A DNA stretch of 64,000 nucleotides from Pseudomonas frederiksbergensis (GTDB lineage: Bacteria > Pseudomonadota > Gammaproteobacteria > Pseudomonadales > Pseudomonadaceae), in the NCBI RefSeq assembly GCF_003732705.1, contig NZ_MOBR01000009.1, forward strand, positions 649,034 to 713,033, read 5' to 3'. Under the pieces are notes generated by a model. That model did not search any database. It had not been told where the DNA came from and was given only the letters and a program-made list of their open reading frames with translations. Position numbers and translations under genes: made by a program. Positions 43,628-51,962 of this stretch are shown here, piece by piece. The first letter of the stretch is position 1. Every line of letters starts with the position of its first letter.

Positions 43628-45631
43628 TTAGCGAGTCTGATGAGCGTTGACGAACTGCCGGCAACGCTCACTGCGTGGGTGTACGAACACTTCATCCGGC
43701 GAACCGGTTTCCTCGATCAGCCCTTGATGCAGATAGGCGACTTTGGACGACACATCGCGAGCGAAAGCCATCTCATGGGTCACCAGAATCATGGTCCGGC
43801 CTTCTTCCGCGAGGGAGCGGATCACCCGCAGCACTTCGCCGACCAGTTCCGGGTCGAGTGCCGAGGTGGGTTCATCGAACAGCATGACTTTGGGCCGCAT
43901 GGCCAAGGCCCGGGCGATGGCCACCCGTTGCTGCTGTCCCCCGGAGAGAAACGCCGGGTACTCGTTGCGCTTGGCCGCCAGCCCTACCCGTTCCAGCAAG
44001 GCTTCGGCCCGTTCAGTGGCTTCGGCACGGCTTTCACGCAGGACCTGGGTCGGCGCTTCGATGAGGTTTTCCAGCACCGTGCGATGGGGCCAGAGGTTGA
44101 AGTTCTGGAACACCATGCCCAGGCTCGAACGAATCCGCACCAGTTGCTTGGCATCCGACACCAGCGGTGCGCCGGGACGATCGAAGTTCAAGTGAATGCT
44201 TTCGCCGTCCACCAGGATCCGCCCCTGGTCCGGCACTTCGAGCATGTTGATACAGCGCAGCAAGGTACTTTTGCCCGAGCCGCTGGCACCGATCAGGGAG
44301 ATCACGTCACCTTCGCGGGCCGTCAGCGAGACGCCCTTGAGCACCTCGATATTGCCGAAGCGTTTGTGCAGGCCATCGACTTCGATCATGGTCCTGGCCA
44401 CGGCCGGCTCTGCCGTCGCGGCGCTGGTGACACGGGCGGCCACGGGCCGGGGTGCTTCGCCTTTGAGTACCAAGACAAAATCGCGAATGCGTTGGCAGGC
44501 CTGGGCCAGTCGTTCTTCGCCCAGGGTGAACGAGATCCGTACGAAGCCTTGTGCCGGTTCACCGAATGCGGCGGCGTCCAACACCGACACCTTTGCTTCG
44601 CGCAATAGACGCCAGGCGAACTCCAGGGAGCTCAACCCGGTGTCACGCACATCCACCAGCACAAACATGCCGGCATCGGGGTTGAGCACCGAAATGCCCG
44701 GGCAATCCGACAGGCCGGCCACCACCAGATCCCGGCGCTGGCGATAAATTTCACGCATGCCGTGGGTGACTTCCTCATGGGCCAGCACCGCTGCGAGTGC
44801 GGCTTCCATGACAAACCCCGGCAAGCCGTAGAGCATGCTCAGCACCAGATTTTCCGCATGGGCGACCATCGCTTCATCGGCGATGATCCAGCCGGTGCGC
44901 CAGCCGGTCATCGCATGGGATTTCGACAGGCTGCCGATCACCACGCAACGCTCGGCCATGCCGGGCAATGACGCCAGGCTGAGGTGCTCGCGTTCAAACG
45001 TCAGGCTCTCATACACCTCATCCACCACCACCCACAAATCATGGGCGATCACGAGGTCAGCGATGCCTTGCAGCTCTTCGCGGCTGAGTACCACGCCCGT
45101 GGGGTTGTTGGGGTTGGAGAAGAAAATCGCCCGGGTCTTGGGAGTGATGGCCTTGGCGAGTACGGCGGCGTCGAGGCGGAAACCCGCATCCGCCGAGCAC
45201 GGAACCCGGACCAGCGTCGCGCCGGAGGCCTTGAGCGTGGCCTCGTAGGTGACGTACATCGGGTCCAGGGCAATCACTTCGTCGCCGATATTGAGCAGGC
45301 ACATCGAAGTCGCGAACAACGCGTTCTGTGCCCCGGCGACGATGATGACGTTGGACGCATTCACTTCACGCTCGAACAAGCCGCTGTAGCGCGTGGCGAT
45401 GGCTTCGCGCAAGGCCTGTCGACCGGCGATTTCGGTGTAGTGGGTGTCGCCCTCGCGCAGGGCGTGGATCGCGGCGTCGGTGATGAAATCGGGGGTGGGG
45501 AAATCCGGGTCGCCGACGCTCAGGATGATCACATCTTCGCCACGGCGTCGGGCTTCGAACGCTGCATTGTGAATATCCCAAGCGGCGACGCCGTCGCCTG
45601 AAATTCGCTCAACAAAGGGTGAAAACCGCAT
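43628..45631 (-). CDS. Fused AruH-like aminotransferase and amino acid ABC transporter ATPase
   Basis: 667 aa from ATG 45631 (MRFSPFVERISGDGVAAWDIH), the same start pattern as P. aeruginosa AruH; the longer frame is not conserved. Residues 1-390 are a class I PLP aminotransferase (SVGDPDFPTPDF, NPNNPTGV, SLSKSHAMTGWRTGW with the PLP lysine). After a linker of about 20 residues, 415-660 form an ABC ATPase of the HisP/GlnQ class: Walker A GASGSGKST, signature LSGGQQQRVAIARAL, Walker B VMLFDEPTSALDPE, switch VTHEMAF. So one protein both powers import and transaminates, plausibly arginine with pyruvate. Operon downstream: binding protein, two permeases, EamA. A TGAAC-AGTC-GTTCA box lies 76 nt upstream. 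No frameshift is needed to explain the fusion. Confidence 0.92.
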   Translation of the reverse strand: MRFSPFVERISGDGVAAWDIHNAAFEARRRGEDVIILSVGDPDFPTPDFITDAAIHALREGDTHYTEIAGRQALREAIATRYSGLFEREVNASNVIIVAGAQNALFATSMCLLNIGDEVIALDPMYVTYEATLKASGATLVRVPCSADAGFRLDAAVLAKAITPKTRAIFFSNPNNPTGVVLSREELQGIADLVIAHDLWVVVDEVYESLTFEREHLSLASLPGMAERCVVIGSLSKSHAMTGWRTGWIIADEAMVAHAENLVLSMLYGLPGFVMEAALAAVLAHEEVTHGMREIYRQRRDLVVAGLSDCPGISVLNPDAGMFVLVDVRDTGLSSLEFAWRLLREAKVSVLDAAAFGEPAQGFVRISFTLGEERLAQACQRIRDFVLVLKGEAPRPVAARVTSAATAEPAVARTMIEVDGLHKRFGNIEVLKGVSLTAREGDVISLIGASGSGKSTLLRCINMLEVPDQGRILVDGESIHLNFDRPGAPLVSDAKQLVRIRSSLGMVFQNFNLWPHRTVLENLIEAPTQVLRESRAEATERAEALLERVGLAAKRNEYPAFLSGGQQQRVAIARALAMRPKVMLFDEPTSALDPELVGEVLRVIRSLAEEGRTMILVTHEMAFARDVSSKVAYLHQGLIEETGSPDEVFVHPRSERCRQFVNAHQTR

Positions 45632-45706
45632 GCCAGTGCCTCGTTCGAATGGAAGAAACGCAAGCCCGCAACCAACCGGGGGTGGTGGAGCCAACATAGC
45701 CGACGC

Positions 45707-45720
45707 TGAACAGTCGTTCA
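45707..45720. promoter_or_regulatory. TetR-type operator, TGAAC-AGTC-GTTCA
   Basis: 14-bp dyad with perfect 5-bp arms, 76 bp upstream of the aminotransferase-ATPase fusion gene. Matches the boxes at 39710, 47492, 48446 and 53994. Confidence 0.65.
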
Positions 45721-45807
45721 ACAGAAAAGTCATCCGGGTTCGCGTTCAGCGTAAACAGGTCGTTTTCACGACAGTCGAGCCGTTTTTCAGGTCGGGATTG
45801 CTTGGGT

Positions 45808-47442
45808 TTATCGGCACGCGCAGGCGTGTTTGAGCTCGATCAGGGTTACGCCGGCATGGGCAAACCCGCGACGCAGATCGCGCTCCAGCTCGTCGAGGCT
45901 TTGCGGCTCGTACACCGTGCAGCCGAAGGCTTTGGCCAGCAGCACGAAATCCGGATTGCGCGGCAACACACCGACCGGTTCGATGTCCAGGCTGAGCATG
46001 TCGTCGCGAATCTGCCCCAGGGCGTCGTTGTTCCAGAGCAGCACTACCAGCGGGCTGTCCAGTTCCTCGACGGCGGTGGCCAACTCCTGCACGGTGTAAA
46101 GAAAACCACCGTCCCCCACCAGCACCAGACCGGGCCGCCGGGGCGCGCCGAATTTCGCACCGATCCCCGCCGGCAAGCCATACCCCAGGGTTCCGTAGCC
46201 GGTGGGATGCAGCCAACTGCGGATACCCTGGCTGGCGAAGGCGTAGTTGCCGGTGTAGGCCAATTGAGTCATGTCGCTGCTGATGACGGTGTCGGCGGGC
46301 ATCGCGGCGATGATGCGGTCCAGAATCTGTTGATGGAGCGCCTGCAATTCACCGTGGCCGCTGCGGATCGCCGCATTCAACGCGGCCACTGCCGTGATCG
46401 CTTCACGAGGATCGCGCACCTCGTCAGGCAAGCGTGTCAGCAGCGCGCCGAGGGTCTGCCGGGCATCGCCGTGCAGGGCGACGGCGCAAGGGTAGAAATC
46501 GTTGAACTTGCGTGAATCGATATCGACCCGGATCACTTCACCGCTCAGCGGCAGGCGCTCGCGCCAGTAATCGGTGTCGGCCATTTCAGTCCCGACGGCC
46601 AGCACCACATCCGCTTGCGCGATCAGGTCCCAACCGGGTTGGACGCAAAGGCTGGAGCCGGCATTCAACGGCGCATCCGGGGCCAGCAACCCTTTGCCGG
46701 CGACACTGGTGAACAGCGGCGCGGCGAGACGTTCGCTCAAGGCCTGCAACTGCGCCCCCGCCGCCAATGCACCGCCACCCGCAATGATCATCGGACGCCT
46801 GGCCTGCTGCAGACGCCGGGCCGCGTCATCCAGCGTGCCAGCCTCCGGCAGACCGCGCCCCGGACGACGCACCACTTCAGCGCTCCAGTCACGACTGATC
46901 GCCCCGGCCAGCACATCCAGCGGCACCGAAATGTGCACCGGCCGCGGACGCTCGCTGTCGAACACGGCAAAGGCGCGAGCGATCAGCCCCGGTAAATCGT
47001 CGGTGCTCAGGGCCACCGCCGAAAACGCCGTGATGGGCGCGGTGATTGCCCGTTGATCCTGGGTTTCATGCAGGCAGCCCCAGCCTTTGCCGAGACTTGA
47101 AGTGTGGTTGACGCTGGAGATCACCAGCATCGGAATCGAGTCGGCATAGGCCTGGCCGATGGCCGTCGCCGCGTTGGTGACGCCGGGCCCGGTAATGATG
47201 AAGCACACGCCGGGTTTGCCGCTGACCCGGGCATAACCGTCAGCCATGAAACCGGCGCCCTGCTCGTGGCGGGTCAACACATGACGAATGCCGCTGCCCG
47301 GCAGGCCACGATACAGCTCCAACGTGTGCACACCGGGAATGCCGAACACGGTGTCGACGCCATAATTGGCCAGCAGACGCACCAATGCCTGGCCGCCGGT
47401 CAGACTTGTAGAAACAGGTTGCGGGGTCGATTGGAAGCTCAT
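45808..47442 (-). CDS. aruI: Thiamine-diphosphate decarboxylase, AruI-like (2-ketoarginine decarboxylase)
   Basis: 544 aa, acetolactate-synthase superfamily in three parts: PYR domain with the catalytic Glu in TRHEQGAGFMADGYAR, a central domain, and the PP domain with VGDGGFLYTVQEL leading to WNNDALG (the GDG-NN ThDP motif). AruI turns 5-guanidino-2-oxopentanoate into 4-guanidinobutyraldehyde after AruH transaminates arginine, and the AruH-like domain is encoded just downstream, which supports the assignment. True acetolactate synthase is unlikely without a small subunit or valine genes. The promoter region carries a TAAAC-ACTC-GTTCA box 50 nt upstream and a shared 19-mer 170 nt upstream. Confidence 0.82.
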   Translation of the reverse strand: MSFQSTPQPVSTSLTGGQALVRLLANYGVDTVFGIPGVHTLELYRGLPGSGIRHVLTRHEQGAGFMADGYARVSGKPGVCFIITGPGVTNAATAIGQAYADSIPMLVISSVNHTSSLGKGWGCLHETQDQRAITAPITAFSAVALSTDDLPGLIARAFAVFDSERPRPVHISVPLDVLAGAISRDWSAEVVRRPGRGLPEAGTLDDAARRLQQARRPMIIAGGGALAAGAQLQALSERLAAPLFTSVAGKGLLAPDAPLNAGSSLCVQPGWDLIAQADVVLAVGTEMADTDYWRERLPLSGEVIRVDIDSRKFNDFYPCAVALHGDARQTLGALLTRLPDEVRDPREAITAVAALNAAIRSGHGELQALHQQILDRIIAAMPADTVISSDMTQLAYTGNYAFASQGIRSWLHPTGYGTLGYGLPAGIGAKFGAPRRPGLVLVGDGGFLYTVQELATAVEELDSPLVVLLWNNDALGQIRDDMLSLDIEPVGVLPRNPDFVLLAKAFGCTVYEPQSLDELERDLRRGFAHAGVTLIELKHACACR

Positions 47443-47491
47443 GCCAGCCCTCGTTTTATTGTTTTGAAGTGATGAAGGATGCTGTCGATAC

Positions 47492-47505
47492 TAAACACTC
47501 GTTCA
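47492..47505. promoter_or_regulatory. TetR-type operator, TAAAC-ACTC-GTTCA
   Basis: Imperfect 14-bp dyad (one arm TAAAC instead of TGAAC), 50 bp upstream of the aruI-like start. Confidence 0.6.
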
Positions 47506-47610
47506 ACAGAGAGGCAAGTTTTTACTCATCTGCGAAAACACATCACAAAGGTCAATTAATTATTTGGTTTAAAAGGATTTTATCCAGACGCGACCGAGGT
47601 CCGGCTGACA

Positions 47611-47629
47611 GTTGTTACATCTTCGAACA
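47611..47629 (-). promoter_or_regulatory. Shared 19-mer upstream of aruI, first copy
   Basis: GTTGTTACATCTTCGAACA, identical to 54114-54132. In both places it lies about 119-120 bp farther upstream of the gene than the TetR-type box. Possibly the site of the response regulator encoded next door at 47641. Confidence 0.5.
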
Positions 47630-47640
47630 TTCCTGAATGC

Positions 47641-48366
47641 TCAGGCGGCCAGGGATGCACCGGCGGTAAACAGATAGCCTGCGCCGTGAATGGTGATGAT
47701 CAATTCCGGTTGCGCCGGGTCATCATGCAGCTTGCGGCGCAGACGCCCGACCAGCACATCAATGGAGCGATCGTTGGGCAGCCATTCCCGGTTGCGCAAT
47801 TGGTCCATCAACTGGTCGCGGCTCAAGGTGTGGCCGCTGTTGCGGATGAACACATTGAGCAACTGAAACTCACCATGGCTGAGCAGGGTTTCGCGACCAT
47901 CGCAGCCCTTCAGGCGGCGGCGGTCGGTGTCCAGGGTCCAGTCGGCAAAACGCTTGAGATGTGCATCGGGTTGCGCCGCAGGTTGCGCGAGCAATTGGGC
48001 GTGGTGCACGCGACGCAGCAGGTTACGGGCGCGGGTGAGTAATTCCGGCGAGGCCAGGGGTTGGGTCAGGTAATCATCGGCGCCGCACTCCAGGCCTGCG
48101 AGGCGTTCGGCGTCATCGCCACCCACCAGGATAATCCCGACCTCCGAACGCCCGCGCCATTGGCGAGTCAGGGCCAGGGCGTTGTCGCTTCGCAAATGCG
48201 CATCCAGCAACACCAGCCCCACTGGTAAACGCTCAAGGCATGCATCGGCCTGATCGGCGCTGTAGGCACAGTGGACCTCATAGCCTTCCCCGCCCAGAAA
48301 ACCTTGCAGCGATTCCCGCAGCAACGGATTTTCGCTCACCACCAGCACGCACGGCATCAGCTTCAT
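47641..48366 (-). CDS. OmpR-family response regulator with degenerate receiver
   Basis: 241 aa. Receiver residues 5-120 keep the phosphorylatable Asp55 (LVLLDAHL), but the acidic pair is reduced to SEN at 11-13, the switch Ser/Thr is Gly (IILVGGDD) and the conserved Lys is Gln (DYLTQPL). The C-terminal winged helix 140-235 is typical OmpR (LSHGEFQLLNVFI, RDQLMDQLRN, RSIDVLVGRLRRKL, IHGAGYLF). No sensor kinase gene is adjacent. P. aeruginosa AruR, of the same class, activates the arginine transaminase genes, and this gene sits beside their homologues, so it may be the equivalent, acting perhaps without normal phosphorylation. A box at 48446 precedes it. Confidence 0.85.
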   Translation of the reverse strand: MKLMPCVLVVSENPLLRESLQGFLGGEGYEVHCAYSADQADACLERLPVGLVLLDAHLRSDNALALTRQWRGRSEVGIILVGGDDAERLAGLECGADDYLTQPLASPELLTRARNLLRRVHHAQLLAQPAAQPDAHLKRFADWTLDTDRRRLKGCDGRETLLSHGEFQLLNVFIRNSGHTLSRDQLMDQLRNREWLPNDRSIDVLVGRLRRKLHDDPAQPELIITIHGAGYLFTAGASLAA

Positions 48367-48445
48367 GACCTGGCTCCTGTTCGTGCCGCAAACGGCCGAT
48401 TTTTGGAATTTTACGAAGCGCGAAGACCTGCACTGTAGCGACTGC

Positions 48446-48459
48446 TGAACAGTTGATCA
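48446..48459. promoter_or_regulatory. TetR-type operator, TGAAC-AGTT-GATCA
   Basis: 14-bp dyad with one mismatch (GATCA for GTTCA), 80 bp upstream of the response regulator start and just after the stop of the second BetI-like regulator. Confidence 0.5.
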
Positions 48460-48470
48460 ACAAGCCGATA

Positions 48471-49106
48471 TCAGCGCGCGATGAAACGCCGAAACCCGCC
48501 CATTTGCAGGCCATCGACCCACGCCTCACAAATTTGCACGCCCTGGGCCGGGGTGAAGGTGTCGGGATTGAGCCCGCATTCCAGCCACAAACCATCCAGC
48601 AATGCGCTCAAGCCGATGGCCGCCAGACCGCTGTCGAAACCTTCCCAGCCCTCCTCCTGCGCCAACAAGGTCAAGGCTTCACCCATGATGGTCCGATACT
48701 CGCCGTAGGAATGATCGTGGGCGCGGTTGATCGCATCGGCGGTTTTCACCGCGCCCCAGAACGCCAGCCAGGCTTCGAGCAGTTCGGGGTCAAGCATGCG
48801 CGAGGAAAACGACGCTTCGAAGAATGCCGTCAAATGCCGTCGCGCGCCGCTGCCTGCGGCGGCCACGGACTCGCGCAACAGCTTCATCACCTGTCCGGTG
48901 ATTTGCAGATAGGCATCGGCGACCAGTTCGTCCTTGCCGGCGAAGTGATGACTGATCAACCCCACGGAAACCCCGGCCTCAGCGCAAATCTTGCGGATTG
49001 AGGTGCCGACAAATCCGTACTTTTTCAGGCACCTCAGCGTGGCCGCCACCAGATTGGCCTTGCGTAGTTCGGGGTCCATTCGCAGAAAACGCGCTTCCTC
49101 GGCCAT
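48471..49106 (-). CDS. TetR/AcrR regulator, BetI-like (second)
   Basis: 211 aa, a paralogue of the regulator at 39766: helix-turn-helix GTSIRKICAEAGVSVGLISHHF and C-terminal LLEAWLAFWGAVKTADA, LSALLDGLWLECGLNPDTFTP. It is the last gene of the operon that begins with the enoyl-CoA hydratase at 53938, 21 nt after the quinone reductase gene, which gives simple feedback of operon on regulator. MDPELRK at residue 10 is an alternative start. Probably binds one or more of the TGAAC-N4-GTTCA boxes; which of the two paralogues uses which box cannot be told from sequence. Confidence 0.88.
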   Translation of the reverse strand: MAEEARFLRMDPELRKANLVAATLRCLKKYGFVGTSIRKICAEAGVSVGLISHHFAGKDELVADAYLQITGQVMKLLRESVAAAGSGARRHLTAFFEASFSSRMLDPELLEAWLAFWGAVKTADAINRAHDHSYGEYRTIMGEALTLLAQEEGWEGFDSGLAAIGLSALLDGLWLECGLNPDTFTPAQGVQICEAWVDGLQMGGFRRFIAR

Positions 49107-49127
49107 GGTGCTTTTGTCCTTTTGAAA

Positions 49128-49829
49128 TCAACGGATCGGATACAGCGCCTCGTCAAACTGCGCCAGGCGCGGGAAGACCAGCGGCGCATCCTGATCGAGG
49201 CGCTCCAGGCGCTGCTGGTAATCGAGCAGAAATTGTCCGCGAGCATCGGCGCTGATATACGGCACATGCCACGCCACGAATGGCGGCAGCACGTCGAGGC
49301 CGACATACGCCAGCGTGCCGCGCAGCAGTGGCCGCAACATGTCCTCCAGAGGACCGTGAATCGCGTCCTCGCCGAACATGTGCTCGCGCCCGCCGAGGGT
49401 CACGCTGACCAGCGCTTTCTTGCCCGCCAGCCCGCCCTGATCATAAAAACGCTTGCCGCCGTAGCAAACGCCGGAGACCAGCACCCGGTCGATCCAGCCC
49501 TTGAGGATGGCCGGCATGGAGAACCAATAGATCGGAAAGTTAAGGATCAGCAAGTCAGCCCACAGCAACTTGTCCAGTTCCTGCTGGATGTCCAGGGCCA
49601 GGCTTTTGGTTTTGACGCCCAGGCGCTGTTCGAGGGCGTAGACCAGGTAGTCGGGGTTGTCCCGGTCGCAGAAGTCCTCGGCGCTGGCGACGGGGTTCCA
49701 GTGCATGGCGTAGAGGTCGGAGACCTGGACCTCATGCCCTTGGGCTTGCAAGGTCCCCACAGCCTGATCGCGCAGGGCGCTGGTAAAGGATTGCGGTTCG
49801 GGGTGGGCGTGCAGTATCAGAACATTCAT
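49128..49829 (-). CDS. NAD(P)H dehydrogenase (quinone), flavodoxin-fold NQO1/MdaB family
   Basis: 233 aa. The flavodoxin-like FMN/FAD site is seen in ILHAHPEPQSFTSAL at the start and LNFPIYWFSMPAILKGWIDRVL at residues 95-116, with the VTLGG loop after it. Soluble two-electron reductases of this family pass NAD(P)H electrons to quinones or other electrophiles. In the operon it follows the acyl-CoA synthetase gene by 27 nt. It may regenerate or detoxify a reactive intermediate, but a specific role in the pathway is not evident. Confidence 0.87.
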   Translation of the reverse strand: MNVLILHAHPEPQSFTSALRDQAVGTLQAQGHEVQVSDLYAMHWNPVASAEDFCDRDNPDYLVYALEQRLGVKTKSLALDIQQELDKLLWADLLILNFPIYWFSMPAILKGWIDRVLVSGVCYGGKRFYDQGGLAGKKALVSVTLGGREHMFGEDAIHGPLEDMLRPLLRGTLAYVGLDVLPPFVAWHVPYISADARGQFLLDYQQRLERLDQDAPLVFPRLAQFDEALYPIR

Positions 49830-49856
49830 TTGAGCAGCCTTATGATTCAGTCAGTT

Positions 49857-51944
49857 TCAGGCCAGGCGGATCAGTGCATCCACCGCCACGGCACCTTGGG
49901 CATTGACCAGCAAGGGGTTCACATCCAGTTCCAGCAAGCGGTCGGCGTTCTCGCCGGCGTAATCCGCCACGGCACGAATCGCCCGAACCAATGCCGGCAT
50001 ATCCACCGCCGGCCCACCGCGAAACCCCGTGAGCAACGGCGCACAGCGCAGGCCCAGCAGTGCATCGTGAATAGCCTGGTCGGTGGTCGGCAGCAACAGG
50101 CTGCGACTGTCCTTGAGCAGCTCGACCAAAATCCCCCCCGCCCCAATCACCAGCGCCAGGCCGAAGCCGGTTTCGCGTTTGATCCCGACGATCAATTCCG
50201 CCAAGGGTGGCGGCGCCATGCGTTCGAGCAGCACCTGATCGAACACCAGCCCCGGGGCATGCCGCGCAAGATTGCCGCGCATGGTTTCCAGCGCTGATTG
50301 CAACGCCGCCGGATCTTTCAGATTGAGGGCCACACCGCCGGCTTCGGTTTTGTGCGGCAGGTCGGCGCTGACCACTTTGAGCACCAGCGGATAACCGAGA
50401 CGACTGGCCTCGTCCAACGCCTGTTCCGGGCGGCACAACCGCGATTCCGGTAATGGCAGACCGAACGGACGCAGCGCCTGTTTGGACTGCCACTCATCCA
50501 GCAACCGCCCTTCAGCCACCAGCGCAGCCGGACAGATCGGCGCCAGGACCGATTCACCCTTGGCCAGTAAAGCCTGACGGCGCGCCTGGTATCGGGCGAT
50601 CCGCCCCCACGCCGCCAAACCGTCTTCTATTCCTTGCAGCGCCGCCACGCCACGGGCATGCAGCCGATCGCGAGCACTGGCCGGGAGCAACTCCGGAAAC
50701 GCCGACGCCACAACGCCGGTCTTGCCATGCCGCTCCAGCCGTTCGCAAAACAACTCCAGCAGCAAGTCGCACTCCTTGCGTTCACCGGTGGATTCGGCCG
50801 GGTAATCCAGCACCAGCAAGGCTGCGTCCGAGGGTGTGCGCAAAACGCTGTCGAGCATGTTTTCCAGCGCGTCGCGATCACCCCAGATCGCCGTAGTGAA
50901 GTCCAGCGGATTGACCAGGTTGGCGTAGCCCGGCAACACCTGCGTCAGATCCGCCCGTTGGCTGTCGTCAAATTTGGGCAGGGTCAAGCCGTTGCGTTCG
51001 GCATAGTCGGCGATAAATCCCGCATCGCCACCGGAACAGGCCAGCGCCGTCAAACTCGGTCCGGCCGGCAAACGACCACAGGCCGCAGCCTTGAGGGTTT
51101 CGACAAAGCTCACCGGGCCGCTGACACGAATGACACCGAGACGCTCGAACAGGCTGTCATACAGTGCATCGGAACCGGCCAGGGAACTGGTGTGACTCAA
51201 CGCCAGTTCGGCGCCAATCTGTGACACACCGGTTTTCAGGGCGATTACCGGAATGCCTTTCTCCAGCGCCTTGTGCGCGGCGCGGGCAAAACCGGGGACG
51301 TTCTTAAGCCCTTCAAGGTGCAGACCGATAGCCGTCACACGCGGCTCGTCGAGCAGCACGTCCATCAATTCCGCTACGCCGAGCTGCGCCTGATTGCCCA
51401 CTGATGCCATGTAAGCCAACGGCAGCGAGCGATCGCTCATGCTCAGGTTGTAGGCAAAGTTGCCGCTCTGGGTCAGCACCGCGACGCCCTTCTCCACGGC
51501 CTTGCCACCATGGGCCACCGGCCACAACGCGGCGCTGTGCAGGTAGTCGAGCAAGCCATAACAGTTCGGCCCGAGCAACGCCATGTCGCCGGCGGCTTGC
51601 AGCAGTTGCGTCTGCATGGCCTGCCCTTGCTCGCCGGTTTCAGCGAAGCCGGAGGCATAACAGATCGCTCCGCCGGCGCCCTTGAGCGCCAGGTCGGCAA
51701 CGCAACTCAAGGTCAGTTCGCGATTGGTGGCGATGAAGACTGCATCCGGCCCGCAAGGCAAGTCGGCAATCGACGCCACGCAAGGAACGCCATCGAGGCT
51801 TTCATGCTGCGGGTTGACCAGCCACATCTGGCCCTGGAAACCGCCGTCGGCGCAGCGTTTGAACGCCCGCGCCATGCTGCGCCCGCCCACGAATGCCAAA
51901 TGACGCGGGGCCAGCAAACGCTTGAGATTGTCTCTGATTGACAT
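49857..51944 (-). CDS. ADP-forming acyl-CoA synthetase (single-chain Acd type)
   Basis: 695 aa. N-terminal CoA-binding Rossmann domain (HLAFVGGRSMARAF), succinyl-CoA-ligase-like middle (GVAVLTQSGNFAYNLS, ASVGNQAQLGVAELMD) and C-terminal ATP-grasp domain from about 480 (EASRLGYPLVLKVVSADLPHKTEAGGVALNL). These enzymes activate carboxylic acids to CoA esters with ATP. A good AAGGAGAAT precedes ATG 51944. The neighbours are an acyl-CoA dehydrogenase and an enoyl-CoA hydratase, giving a short beta-oxidation set that could start from the acid formed after the AruI-like decarboxylation, for example 4-guanidinobutyrate. Substrate inferred from context only. Confidence 0.9.
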   Translation of the reverse strand: MSIRDNLKRLLAPRHLAFVGGRSMARAFKRCADGGFQGQMWLVNPQHESLDGVPCVASIADLPCGPDAVFIATNRELTLSCVADLALKGAGGAICYASGFAETGEQGQAMQTQLLQAAGDMALLGPNCYGLLDYLHSAALWPVAHGGKAVEKGVAVLTQSGNFAYNLSMSDRSLPLAYMASVGNQAQLGVAELMDVLLDEPRVTAIGLHLEGLKNVPGFARAAHKALEKGIPVIALKTGVSQIGAELALSHTSSLAGSDALYDSLFERLGVIRVSGPVSFVETLKAAACGRLPAGPSLTALACSGGDAGFIADYAERNGLTLPKFDDSQRADLTQVLPGYANLVNPLDFTTAIWGDRDALENMLDSVLRTPSDAALLVLDYPAESTGERKECDLLLELFCERLERHGKTGVVASAFPELLPASARDRLHARGVAALQGIEDGLAAWGRIARYQARRQALLAKGESVLAPICPAALVAEGRLLDEWQSKQALRPFGLPLPESRLCRPEQALDEASRLGYPLVLKVVSADLPHKTEAGGVALNLKDPAALQSALETMRGNLARHAPGLVFDQVLLERMAPPPLAELIVGIKRETGFGLALVIGAGGILVELLKDSRSLLLPTTDQAIHDALLGLRCAPLLTGFRGGPAVDMPALVRAIRAVADYAGENADRLLELDVNPLLVNAQGAVAVDALIRLA

Positions 51945-51962
51945 GGGATTCTCCTTGACCCA

